Under the pieces are notes generated by a model, which saw only the letters and a list, made by a program, of their open reading frames with translations, had not been told where the DNA came from and did no database searches. Shown piece after piece: positions 36,151 through 44,311 of a stretch of DNA of 64,000 bases. Position 1 is the first letter of the stretch. Every line of letters starts with the position of its first letter. The DNA lies in contig JABSRN010000008.1 in assembly GCA_013214025.1 (NCBI GenBank), positions 62,001-126,000 of the forward strand, written 5' to 3'. Source of the DNA: Polyangiaceae bacterium. Its GTDB lineage: Bacteria; Myxococcota_A; Polyangia; Polyangiales; Polyangiaceae. A program made the position numbers and the translations under genes.

Positions 36151-37053
36151 GTGGTCTACACTCATTCGGTGCCTGGTCGCTTGCTCCTCAGCCTGATGCT
36201 CCCTCTGAGCTCGGTGCAAGGGGTGGACTTGGCCGCGGTGGCGGCCACCAGTCCGCGTCCGGCGCTCTGTCGAGCGGGGTCGGCTCCGTCCCAGGTTTGG
36301 GATGCCGCCCGGCTACCGGCCTTGCCACATTACTGTTTGGCCGTGGCCCGGGGTTACGCCGCACTCTCCCGAGAGCCCCGCCGTGCCTTGGCGTGGGGGG
36401 AGCGGGCAGCAGCACTAGGAAAAAAGGAATGGGGAGCGAACGAGTTGCGCGGTCGTGCGCTGGCTCGCCTGGGTCGCTTTCAGCCAGCCTATGAGCTGTT
36501 GCGACCTCTCCGAGGGTCCTTGTTGTCGGCCACCGGCTCGGTGCATGGTCTGTGGGCCTTCGCGCGGACAGCGGCGGTGCTCGGTCATCACACTGAGGCC
36601 AGCGAGGCGTTTCGGTCTCTCATTTCACGCGCCGCCTTCGTTCACTCTCTCTCCAATCGGCAGGAACTGTTCACGGAAGCCGGTCTCGCGCTGATGCACG
36701 ATGCAGCCATATCACCCGCCGAGGCGGTGGCCTATCTGAAGCGGGCGGAGGCCTTGCCAATACCAGCGGTGAACGCTCACGTATTGATGGGGGCCCTCGG
36801 CTTGGCCCTGTACCGGGACGGGCGTGTCTTCGAAGCCAACGAGATCCGGCGCCGCGCGCCTAGCGTATGGGAGTTCGATTCAGTGCCTGATCCGGCTTAT
36901 CTTACGCCTGCCGATCGTGCCGCAGTCGTGGCATTCCTCGCCATGTCTAACGACGCCGCGATAGAGAAAGATGCATGGCAGAAGTTCGTGCGCCTGGCGC
37001 CGCAGTCAAGGTGGCGAGAACACGCGGAGCGCCGACTGTCTCAGCTACCCTAG
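36151..37053 (+). CDS. Putative exported TPR-like repeat protein
   Basis: About 300 residues from the GTG at 36151, or six fewer from the GTG at 36169; neither has a convincing ribosome-binding site and the first abuts a hairpin. A hydrophobic stretch (GRLLLSLMLPLSS) near residue 9 followed by small residues suggests a signal peptide. The remainder is helical and Ala/Arg/Leu-rich with repeats such as RALAWGERAAALGKKEWG and GRALARLGRFQPAYELL, typical of tetratricopeptide-like solenoids. No catalytic motif is seen. It probably works as an envelope scaffold, which is inference. It converges with the gene at 37064. Confidence 0.65.
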   Translation: MVYTHSVPGRLLLSLMLPLSSVQGVDLAAVAATSPRPALCRAGSAPSQVWDAARLPALPHYCLAVARGYAALSREPRRALAWGERAAALGKKEWGANELRGRALARLGRFQPAYELLRPLRGSLLSATGSVHGLWAFARTAAVLGHHTEASEAFRSLISRAAFVHSLSNRQELFTEAGLALMHDAAISPAEAVAYLKRAEALPIPAVNAHVLMGALGLALYRDGRVFEANEIRRRAPSVWEFDSVPDPAYLTPADRAAVVAFLAMSNDAAIEKDAWQKFVRLAPQSRWREHAERRLSQLP

Positions 37054-37063
37054 AGCACTCCGT

Positions 37064-38206
37064 TCACCGGCCTTGCGCTGAGGGCGCGCCGCTGTTGGCC
37101 ATGATATTGTCAGGAGTCGCCTGGAGCAAGGCTGCGATTTCATCGATATTTTCGATGGATTCAAATACGGGTCGGAGCTCAGAGCCCCGCTGGGTCTCTC
37201 CGAAGGCACCGCTGAGAGCGAGGGCGCGGGCACTGGGACCATCGAGCACTAAGAATAGATCGCGCCCGCCGCCGGGTTTCGGCACATCGATCGTGTCTAC
37301 GATTTGGTCGCGGTCGAGCTGGAGTTCCTCTCGGCCGCGCTGGATCAGTACCCGCTGATTGGTAATCCAGTAGCGAGTGTTTTGGAGGAGGCTGACAGGC
37401 CGTACCAGGGCCTCGTAGCCGAACCACAGTCCCAGCATGAGCACCAACCCCAGTGCCAAGCCCTGACCGAAGACCAATGCCCACCAGGCTGTGTCCCCGA
37501 GGCCGGCCTCAAGCAAGCCTCGGGCGTTGGGGATCGCTCGCTCTAGCATGGTGGCGAAGGCGAAGAGCAGGATGCCGGCGAGAATGAGCATTTGCCACTC
37601 GCGTCTGCCGCGCGGCAGGTGACGATGCAGCACCGGAGAGGGCTGCGCGGACCACAGCACTCGCTCGCCGTCATCGAGTCGCTGGGCGACTGAGCGCCCC
37701 ACTCGGTCGGGCTCGGCGGATGATTCGGCACCGCGTATGATCATCCACACTTTTTCCGGTGCGGTGACGTTATAGAGTCTGACTAGTAAGCGTCGGCGAA
37801 GGGCTCCCGCCGGAACAGCGCGAACGAGCTCGATGTCCCCGGTGCCACTGACGCCACTCCAGTAGATGCGTGCGAAGTTGATACCCCTGCGCTCAATCGT
37901 GCGCCGGAGGGGGCCCCGCTCCCAGATCACGTGGTGCTCCGTAATGGTGTAGCGTACCTTGTCGAGCCAAATCCTGGGGCCGTGGGAGGTGAGGAGGCCT
38001 AGGGTAGCGGTCCAGAATGCGAACAGCAGGAGATGGGTCGGGGACTCGCCAAGGCCCAGGGTAGTGACCACTGCGAAGCAGGTGGCGGTGCCGCTCAGAG
38101 TGAACCAGCTGAATGCGAGCACGCGGGCGAAGGGCGGGGCGCACACCCCGTTGGGGTGACCGCTCCAGACGATCTTTTCATCAAGTAAGAGATCTCGCTC
38201 CTGCAA
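37064..38206 (-). CDS. Membrane protein with two PH-like (bPH2-type) modules
   Basis: A 380-residue inner-membrane protein built from two similar halves. Each begins with a W-S-x-P-type motif (IVWSGHPNG near 11, VLWSAQPSP near 183), followed by two hydrophobic segments and then a beta-rich piece with Y-x-I-T-x4-V-x3-RG (VRYTITEHHVIWERG and TRYWITNQRVLIQRG). This arrangement recalls bacterial PH-domain membrane proteins. The last 25 residues are disordered. The duplication within one chain is unusual in my experience of shorter family members. Function is unknown. It is convergent with the TPR-like gene, ten bases away. Confidence 0.7.
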   Translation of the reverse strand: MQERDLLLDEKIVWSGHPNGVCAPPFARVLAFSWFTLSGTATCFAVVTTLGLGESPTHLLLFAFWTATLGLLTSHGPRIWLDKVRYTITEHHVIWERGPLRRTIERRGINFARIYWSGVSGTGDIELVRAVPAGALRRRLLVRLYNVTAPEKVWMIIRGAESSAEPDRVGRSVAQRLDDGERVLWSAQPSPVLHRHLPRGRREWQMLILAGILLFAFATMLERAIPNARGLLEAGLGDTAWWALVFGQGLALGLVLMLGLWFGYEALVRPVSLLQNTRYWITNQRVLIQRGREELQLDRDQIVDTIDVPKPGGGRDLFLVLDGPSARALALSGAFGETQRGSELRPVFESIENIDEIAALLQATPDNIMANSGAPSAQGR

Positions 38207-38358
38207 TTGTCCTCCGAGCTACGCCGTTCTTTAGCCTTCGACCAAAATGCACTCTGGTAAAGCGGATCCGGGCTTTCCACCCAGCCCACAATTCCCAGTC
38301 GGCTCGGATCGCCCGTGCGCGATGTTTCCGCATCATGGGGCCCCCTCAGGGGCATCGC

Positions 38359-39456
38359 TCAGAGTGCGGGGGAGATGAAGACGACTTCTACGCGCGTGTT
38401 TCTTCGGGCGGCTCGGCGGGAGCCCGATACAGCTACGGGCTGGCTGTTATGGGCATTCTGAGCCTCCACACGCACCGCTCCCGCCTTCTTGAGTGCGTCG
38501 GTGACCGCAGCGAGTTGAGTGCGATCCATTCCGACCCGTTTCCGGTTTGCCGTGTGCAGGACGACTAAAATGGGAAAGTTGGGGTGCGCTTTTGATACGG
38601 CGCCGAGGCGGGCGATGATTTCGGCCGCGTCCGCGTTGAGACTTCGCCCACGGAAAGTGTCTCGTAGGGTGATGACTACGCCTCGATCGTCTCGCCGAAG
38701 ATCGAGCCCGGGGGATTGGGATAGTTCTGTCAGCAGGTCGGACGAGACACTTTGTTCTGGAACCTCGCTGATGGCTGGCCGCCGAGCGGCGGTGAGCGAA
38801 GAGAGACAATGAGCCCGCGCACTGATGGCGTCGTCGATGGGAGTCGCCCTTGGTGCCTGGCGCAGCTTGGCGCTCAGCTGGTCGAGGGCCAGAAATTGTT
38901 TGGTCAGTGACTTTGTGTTGCCGCTGAGCAAGCGAGCTGCAACACACAACAGCCGCGCCTGACTCGCCAGTCCGCGTGCGGCATCTAGCCGCGCTCGCTC
39001 ACGTTTGGGATCGGTGGGCGGGTTCGGGACGCGAGGAATAGCGTCGCGCTCGACTTTGCTTCTGAGCTCGTAGGCATCCGCCTCTGCCGCGTACTTTTGT
39101 TGTTGCCCGTCTAGCCGTGCCAGCTGTTCCTGGTGGTCCGCGACGGTTGCTTCGGCTTTGACCCGACGACGTTCGGCTTCGGCTAGGCGCGCCAGTACGA
39201 AACTGTGTTCGTGTGCTGCGATGGCCGTTTCCCCGAAAATTTGGGCGGCCGCCGAATCGCCTGATTCGTGAGCTTGTCCGGCCTTTTCCCGGAGGGCTTG
39301 GGCATGGGCGTAGGCCTGGGGTGCGGAGCGACGACTTTCGGTGGCCTTTTTCGATTTGGCGATCCGATCCACTTCGGCCAACACCGTGGGCCGTGGAATC
39401 GACGCGCAGCCCGTCAGGGCAACCACGCAGAGCATGCTAGCGCCTATCGATTTCAT
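38359..39456 (-). CDS. Lipoprotein with coiled coil and OmpA-like C-terminal domain
   Basis: A 365-residue protein with a clear lipobox (VVALTGCAS, lipidated Cys about residue 17). A long Ala/Arg/Glu-rich helical region (about 50-135) probably forms a coiled coil. The C-terminal domain (about 255-365) resembles OmpA-family peptidoglycan-binding domains: beta strand VVITLRDTFRG, SLNADAAEIIARL and the terminal RRAARRNTRVEVVF. The usual Asp in the TDxxG part is replaced (HTANRKR), so binding to diaminopimelate may be altered. It overlaps the upstream gene by four bases (ATGA), forming a two-gene envelope unit. Confidence 0.75.
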   Translation of the reverse strand: MKSIGASMLCVVALTGCASIPRPTVLAEVDRIAKSKKATESRRSAPQAYAHAQALREKAGQAHESGDSAAAQIFGETAIAAHEHSFVLARLAEAERRRVKAEATVADHQEQLARLDGQQQKYAAEADAYELRSKVERDAIPRVPNPPTDPKRERARLDAARGLASQARLLCVAARLLSGNTKSLTKQFLALDQLSAKLRQAPRATPIDDAISARAHCLSSLTAARRPAISEVPEQSVSSDLLTELSQSPGLDLRRDDRGVVITLRDTFRGRSLNADAAEIIARLGAVSKAHPNFPILVVLHTANRKRVGMDRTQLAAVTDALKKAGAVRVEAQNAHNSQPVAVSGSRRAARRNTRVEVVFISPAL

Positions 39457-40028
39457 TGGCCGCCTGCCTTCGTAGAGGCTGGTTTGGCTGGAGCCGGTTT
39501 GGCTGGTAACGCCTTGGCATCGACGCGCTGTTTGGCAGCTGAAGCGGCCGTTCCGGCGCGGTCGGTTTGCGGGAGCTGGGCCTTGGCTCGATCGCGGCGA
39601 GCGATGGTTTGCTCCAGCAGCGCCTGGGCGCGAACCAGCTTGGTACGCAGAGTGGCCAGCTCCTCTTCGGCGCTTCGGGCGCGATCTTCGGCGGCGGCGG
39701 CTCGAATCAGATCAGCTGCGACCTTTGTCCATTGCCAGGCGAGACCTTCCAGCATTGGCTGATGCTGCTTGTCCTTGGCGTCGCCCACACTCTGAACCCG
39801 CTCGAGGGCTTTTCGAGCTTGGGCTACGGGTTGTTTGACCAGGTTCGCCGGGGCGGATTTTGCGATTTGCGCCAGCTTTGTTTTGGCCTTTTCGCCGTCC
39901 CCGGGGGCGGGCCCCGCGAAACCGATGCCAGCGCCGGCCAGCAGAAAAATCCCCGAAAGGGTGAGCGTGCGGGGCGAACTCAAGATCCTCACCCGAAGGA
40001 AAAAGCCACGAGCGACAGCGGAGGTCAA
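39453..40028 (-). CDS. Putative exported coiled-coil protein
   Basis: A 191-residue protein that starts with basic residues and a hydrophobic core (about 19-39, TLTLSGIFLLAGAGIGFAG), compatible with a signal peptide or anchor. The middle (about 90-150) is a strongly predicted helix with heptad-like Leu/Ala spacing (EDRARSAEEELATLRTKLVRAQALLEQTIARR reads this way). The tail is an Ala/Lys/Pro-rich repeat (KPAPAKPAS). No family is recognised. Its stop overlaps the start of the OmpA-like lipoprotein gene, suggesting that the two products act together in the periplasm. Confidence 0.65.
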   Translation of the reverse strand: MTSAVARGFFLRVRILSSPRTLTLSGIFLLAGAGIGFAGPAPGDGEKAKTKLAQIAKSAPANLVKQPVAQARKALERVQSVGDAKDKQHQPMLEGLAWQWTKVAADLIRAAAAEDRARSAEEELATLRTKLVRAQALLEQTIARRDRAKAQLPQTDRAGTAASAAKQRVDAKALPAKPAPAKPASTKAGGQ

Positions 40029-40145
40029 GCCCCGCGGAGCCGGGTGACCTTCCGACTGTGTTCGGCTGGCGCTTCGGGGTATAGATGGGGGGTAGAGCCG
40101 GGGGGTAGAGGTGCGGCCCGCCCCTCACGAAATCCGGCCGGAGGC

Positions 40146-40613
40146 ATGGTGACAGACAATAATGAGGGGGAAGCGCCCACGCGCGTGAGTTGGAACAGCT
40201 ATTTCATGGCCATCGCCAAGCAGGTGGCGACTCGCTCCACATGCAGTCGAAAACACGTCGGAGCCGTGCTCGTCCGCGACAAGATGATTCTGACGACGGG
40301 ATATAACGGGTCCATTCGGGGCACTGCACACTGTGACGACGAGGGTCATCTGATGGAGGACGGTCATTGTGTGCGAACCGTTCACGCCGAAGCCAACGCC
40401 ATCGTGCAGGCGGCTCGTAACGGTGTGCGAATCGACCAATCAGATTGTTATGTGACGGCCTCCCCGTGCTTCAAATGCTTTCAGCTGCTCGCCAATGGCG
40501 GCATTCAGCGGATCTTGTTCGAGGAATTCTATCGCGATGAACGAATTTTCGACTTTGCCAAGCAGTTAGGCATCGAGTTGGTTCACTTGGGCGCTGACGG
40601 CGCCACTGACTAA
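40146..40613 (+). CDS. dCMP deaminase-like protein (ComEB family)
   Basis: A 155-residue zinc deaminase that converts dCMP to dUMP. The zinc and catalytic motifs are HAEANAI (about 82-88) and PCFKC (about 104-108), with RKHVGAVLVRDKMILTTGYNG upstream. An ATG at 40146 gives this length, but GGAGG lies only one base before it; a GTG at 40185, after GAGGGGGA, gives a protein starting at SWNSYF, closer to the family. Both are possible. It precedes ddl by ten bases on the same strand. A cytidine-deaminase-related competence role is less likely. Confidence 0.9.
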   Translation: MVTDNNEGEAPTRVSWNSYFMAIAKQVATRSTCSRKHVGAVLVRDKMILTTGYNGSIRGTAHCDDEGHLMEDGHCVRTVHAEANAIVQAARNGVRIDQSDCYVTASPCFKCFQLLANGGIQRILFEEFYRDERIFDFAKQLGIELVHLGADGATD

Positions 40614-40623
40614 CGGGCCCTGG

Positions 40624-41610
40624 ATGTCCAAACAATTGCGCGTCGCGGTGGTGGCTGGAGGGCCGTCGCCGGAAGCGGAAGTGAGCCGGAGCTCGGCTAC
40701 TGGTATCCGTGCGGCGCTTGAGCGCGCAGGGCATACGACAAGACGGATTGAGCTCGACGCTACTTTGCCCTCCGAGTTAGTCGCTTATGGGCCCGACGTG
40801 GTGTTCCCTATCGCTCATGGCCCGGTGGGGGAGGACGGTGGACTGCAGGGAGCTCTGGAGGTGCTTAACTTGCCCTACGTGGGAGCGGGGGTGTTGGCGA
40901 GCTCGGTCGCCGCGTACAAGCCCACTGCGAAGGTGCTGTTTCGAGCAGCCTGTCTCCCGGTCGCCGACGAGCGTCTGGTAAGACGCGGAGAGTCGACGGC
41001 TGAGGCGGCGATCGCTGTTCGGGAGCAACTGGGCCCCGCCGTTGTTGTGAAGCCAGCATCTGGGGGCTCGGGACTCGGGGTCACGTTGGTCGACGCTGAC
41101 TGGACAGCAGTACAAGTGGCGACTGCCTTAGACGAAGCGCTGGAGTCCGACGCAGTGGCGTTGTGTGAGCGCCGCCACTTGGGCAAGGAGCTCACGTGTG
41201 GCGTGCTCGAGCGAAATGGCAAAGTGATAGCTCTCCCGGCGACGTTGATCCTGCCGCGGGCGGCAGGGTGGTACGATTTTGAATCTCGCTACGCCCCCGG
41301 GGGCAGCGAGCACCAATGCCCCGCGCCCCTAGCCGATGACGTGACTGCCGAGGTCCAGGCGATGGCCCTGGCCGCCCATCGAGCATTGGGAGTGCGGGAT
41401 ATGTCGCGGGCGGACTTTGTGCTCGGCGACGACAATAGTCTGACTTTGTTGGAGATAAATACGCTGCCCGGCATGACCGAAACCAGTCTCTTTCCGGAGG
41501 CGGCGGCGGTTGCGGGCTACGATTTCCCCGACCTATGTGATGGCCTGGTTCGTCAGGCTGCGGAGCGCGCGTGTCGATCGGTTCCCCTGGCGCCAAAGCT
41601 GCCCAAGTGA
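40624..41610 (+). CDS. ddl: D-alanine--D-alanine ligase
   Basis: A 328-residue ATP-grasp ligase for peptidoglycan precursor synthesis. The N-terminal block has VVAGGPSPEAEVS and PIAHGPVGEDGGLQGALE (about 62-79); the ATP-grasp core has VVVKPASGGSGLGV near 142; and the C-terminal catalytic and product region is RADFVLGDDNSLTLLEINTLPGMTETS. At the site where family members usually have a short MDK segment, this protein reads VAAYKPTAK. Length is close to the typical 300-360. It is co-directional with the deaminase gene and there is no other cell-wall gene here. Confidence 0.94.
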   Translation: MSKQLRVAVVAGGPSPEAEVSRSSATGIRAALERAGHTTRRIELDATLPSELVAYGPDVVFPIAHGPVGEDGGLQGALEVLNLPYVGAGVLASSVAAYKPTAKVLFRAACLPVADERLVRRGESTAEAAIAVREQLGPAVVVKPASGGSGLGVTLVDADWTAVQVATALDEALESDAVALCERRHLGKELTCGVLERNGKVIALPATLILPRAAGWYDFESRYAPGGSEHQCPAPLADDVTAEVQAMALAAHRALGVRDMSRADFVLGDDNSLTLLEINTLPGMTETSLFPEAAAVAGYDFPDLCDGLVRQAAERACRSVPLAPKLPK

Positions 41611-41785
41611 GGGCTCGCTGAGACACAACTGAAGCACGAGAGCCGCTGAACAACACGCAACGCGCGCCTGAGGGACGGCTGCCTCCCGCGAACGCCTCAG
41701 GAGCCATTTCCGTGATAAACTGGTGTTTCGGAGCTCTCGAGAACGGTTCAATGGTGAAGCGGTGGCAGGCGTGTTGAGGCAGACC

Positions 41786-42181
41786 GTGAGTAGGCAGACT
41801 GTGAGGACTCAGCTTGGCTATTGGATCTGCGTCAGCCTCTTTGTGCTGGGCTGCGGACAAGATCCGACGACACCCAGCGTGGTTTCCGAGCGTGTGGCTC
41901 GTGCTGACGGGGTCAAGGCAAAAGGTAAGACGATGGTTTCGCCATCAAAAGCTCGAGTTAGAGCCACGCATGTCTCGGCGAATCGACTGCCGACACTGAC
42001 TCTGGACGTTCGCGACGACTCGGAACGCACCGTTGTCACCCTACCCAACAGCACACGGCATCAGGTCGTCGCGCGGCGGGGTGAGGATGGGCGCTTGCGC
42101 TACGACTGCGCTCAGGGGTCCGGAGTCAGTCATCGTGGCGCTGGTCATCGTGGCGCTGGTCATCGTGGGGACGAGTACTGA
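41786..42181 (+). CDS. Putative small lipoprotein with His-Arg-Gly repeat tail
   Basis: 131 residues from the GTG at 41786, which follows GAGG (41776-41779); the reading frame is open from 41723 and another GTG at 41801 is possible. A hydrophobic stretch ends in a lipobox (LFVLGCGQD), so the product is probably lipidated. The body has no recognised domain. The last residues, HRGAGHRGAGHRG, come from a 15-base tandem repeat. The stop (TGA) overlaps the ATG of the metalloprotease gene, suggesting a lipoprotein partner for that enzyme. The start is uncertain. Confidence 0.5.
   Translation: MSRQTVRTQLGYWICVSLFVLGCGQDPTTPSVVSERVARADGVKAKGKTMVSPSKARVRATHVSANRLPTLTLDVRDDSERTVVTLPNSTRHQVVARRGEDGRLRYDCAQGSGVSHRGAGHRGAGHRGDEY
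42131..42169 (+). repeat. 15-bp tandem repeat at the 3' end of the lipoprotein gene
   Basis: Two exact copies of CATCGTGGCGCTGGT (42131-42145, 42146-42160) and a partial third. The unit is a multiple of three and preserves the frame. Confidence 0.75.
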
Positions 42182-44211
42182 TGCGCCAGCGGGCGATGGC
42201 TTGCTTGATGGCTATGGGACTGTCGCTGTGCTGCCACAGTTCCAGCTTCGCCTCTTCGGTCATCACCATTGTCGATCAAGATCCGGCGGGAACAGGCTTG
42301 TCGGATCCGACTCCGGTCGCGACCGTGGGCGGCAACCTCGGGACGACTCGCGGAGCGCAACGGCTGATCGTGCTCCAGGCCGCGGCCGATATTTGGGCGG
42401 ACGCGTTGGACAGCGACGTAGAGATCGTCGTTCACGCACGATTCAGATCTCTGGCTTGCGATGCTCTGACGGCAACCTTGGGCAGCGCAGGCCCGGACAA
42501 TTCGACAGTATTGAGCATGCCGGGGCGACCGTCACCGCTCTGGTATGTAGCCGCTCTCGCTGATCGCTTGACGGAGTCAGACACGGCTCCGGGCGCTCCC
42601 GACATCACGGCGGAATTCAACGGCGATCTGGATGACAACAGCCTCTGTCTCGATGGCAGCGATTGGTACTATGGATTGGACGGTCAAGGATCTGTGGACG
42701 ACATCAATCTGTTAAACACGGTGTTGCACGAGTTTGGGCATGGTCTAGGTTTTTTGAACCTTCTGGACGAAGCGACCGGCGCACCACTGGACGGTGTTCA
42801 TGACGTTTATGAATCACTCACTTTCGATCTGACCGCTCAACAGCACTGGCATGAAATGAGCGATGAACAGCGCGTGGCCTCCGCCATCAACCCTCGACAA
42901 GTGGTCTTGGATGGGGTGGCGGTGCGGGCGGCTGTGCCGGCAACGTTGAACAGCGGAGTGCGTCAGATGGCGATTGAGCCCCCGGTGGTTGGGTTTTCAG
43001 AGGTGTTCGGGGAGGCGGATTTTGCACCTATCAAGGAGCCCGTGAGCGGGATCCTCGAGGAGGCGTTCCCGGTGGATGCCTGTGCCCCGTTGTCGGATTT
43101 GACGGGTCGTGTGGCACTCATCGACCGGGGGACGTGCTCCTTTTACGAAAAAACGGAAGCCGCGATCAGCGCCGGCGCTGTCGCTGTGATCATGGTGGAT
43201 AGCAGTGATGCCTCACCACCGAACTGGATGACATCGACCTTTGCGCCGCTGGACGTCCCGGTGGTCAGAGTCACGTCTAGCGATGGTGCTCAAATACGTT
43301 TGGCGTTGGCTGCGACTCTAACGGTGCGTTTCTCGATTGATGCAACACGATGGATTGGCGCGGACGCGGAGGGACGACCTTACCTGAATGCGACTCGACC
43401 CCTTGAGCCGGGAACATCCATCTCCCATTGGGACCCGCTGGCTGAGCCGAGTCTGTTGATGATGCCCTACCAGAGCCCTGAGCAACAAGCGGTTCTCGAT
43501 ATGAGTGTAGCGCTCATGGTGGACATCGGATGGATCCCCTTCGTCTGTGGCGATAGTTTCGTTGAAGGCATCGAAGCCTGTGATGACGGCAATGACGTTT
43601 CAGGAGACGGCTGCTTTGATTGTCAGCGGGAGTATTGCGGAGACGCGAGGATCAACAACAACGGTACGGAAAGCTGCGACGACGGGGCCGATAACAGCGA
43701 CACACGGGCCAATGCTTGTCGGTTGAGTTGTCAGATGGCTCGATGCGGAGATAGCGTGGTGGACGCTGGGGAGCTCTGCGATGATGGCAATGACACTGCC
43801 GGCGATGGCTGCTCCGCTTGCGTGCTGGAGTATTGCGGTGACGGAGTCACTAACAACAGTAACGAGCAGTGCGACGACGGCGTAGCCAACAGCGACAGTC
43901 GTCCCGGGGCGTGCCGACGGGATTGTCGCTCTTTCCGCTGTGGTGACGGCGTGGTCGACGACAACGAGCAGTGTGATGACGGACCCCTGGGTCGCGACTG
44001 CCCGGCCGATTGTGTTTTACCGCCTGTTCCCGATACCGGCTCGCCGACGGCAGACTCTGGAGCAGAGGGCGCCCCGGCGGTTGTCGGAGATCCGGCAGCA
44101 GCTGGCGGCTGTGCGTGTCAGCTGCCGTTGCCGCGGCCTACAGGCCCTGGCTTGGGGTGGCTCGTGCTCGCTGTCGTCCCAGTCTGGGGCCGCCGGCGAC
44201 AGCACGCATGA
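42181..44211 (+). CDS. Secreted zinc metalloprotease with PA domain, DUF4215 repeats and MYXO-CTERM-like tail
   Basis: A 676-residue protein with a signal peptide (about 1-25). The catalytic zinc motif is HEFGHGLGFLN at 183-193 (HExxHxxG, no third His in the usual place). A protease-associated domain follows around 270-390, including GRVALIDRGTCSFYEKTEAAIS. From about 458 to 625 there are Cys-rich units of the CGD-x-E-x-CDDGN type, recognised as Myxococcus-type DUF4215 repeats. The end has a Cys pair (GGCACQ), a hydrophobic stretch and an Arg-rich tail (WGRRRQHA), fitting a MYXO-CTERM surface-sorting signal. It likely acts outside the cell. Its start overlaps the lipoprotein stop. Confidence 0.85.
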   Translation: MRQRAMACLMAMGLSLCCHSSSFASSVITIVDQDPAGTGLSDPTPVATVGGNLGTTRGAQRLIVLQAAADIWADALDSDVEIVVHARFRSLACDALTATLGSAGPDNSTVLSMPGRPSPLWYVAALADRLTESDTAPGAPDITAEFNGDLDDNSLCLDGSDWYYGLDGQGSVDDINLLNTVLHEFGHGLGFLNLLDEATGAPLDGVHDVYESLTFDLTAQQHWHEMSDEQRVASAINPRQVVLDGVAVRAAVPATLNSGVRQMAIEPPVVGFSEVFGEADFAPIKEPVSGILEEAFPVDACAPLSDLTGRVALIDRGTCSFYEKTEAAISAGAVAVIMVDSSDASPPNWMTSTFAPLDVPVVRVTSSDGAQIRLALAATLTVRFSIDATRWIGADAEGRPYLNATRPLEPGTSISHWDPLAEPSLLMMPYQSPEQQAVLDMSVALMVDIGWIPFVCGDSFVEGIEACDDGNDVSGDGCFDCQREYCGDARINNNGTESCDDGADNSDTRANACRLSCQMARCGDSVVDAGELCDDGNDTAGDGCSACVLEYCGDGVTNNSNEQCDDGVANSDSRPGACRRDCRSFRCGDGVVDDNEQCDDGPLGRDCPADCVLPPVPDTGSPTADSGAEGAPAVVGDPAAAGGCACQLPLPRPTGPGLGWLVLAVVPVWGRRRQHA

Positions 44212-44311
44212 GCCCCCTGCTCCGTCGCCATCCGACTAGATATGGGGCGCAGCTGGCGACGGTGCCGCGGGATCCGCACGAGCCGGCGCTAGTGAACTGA
44301 GGAGGGGGCGC

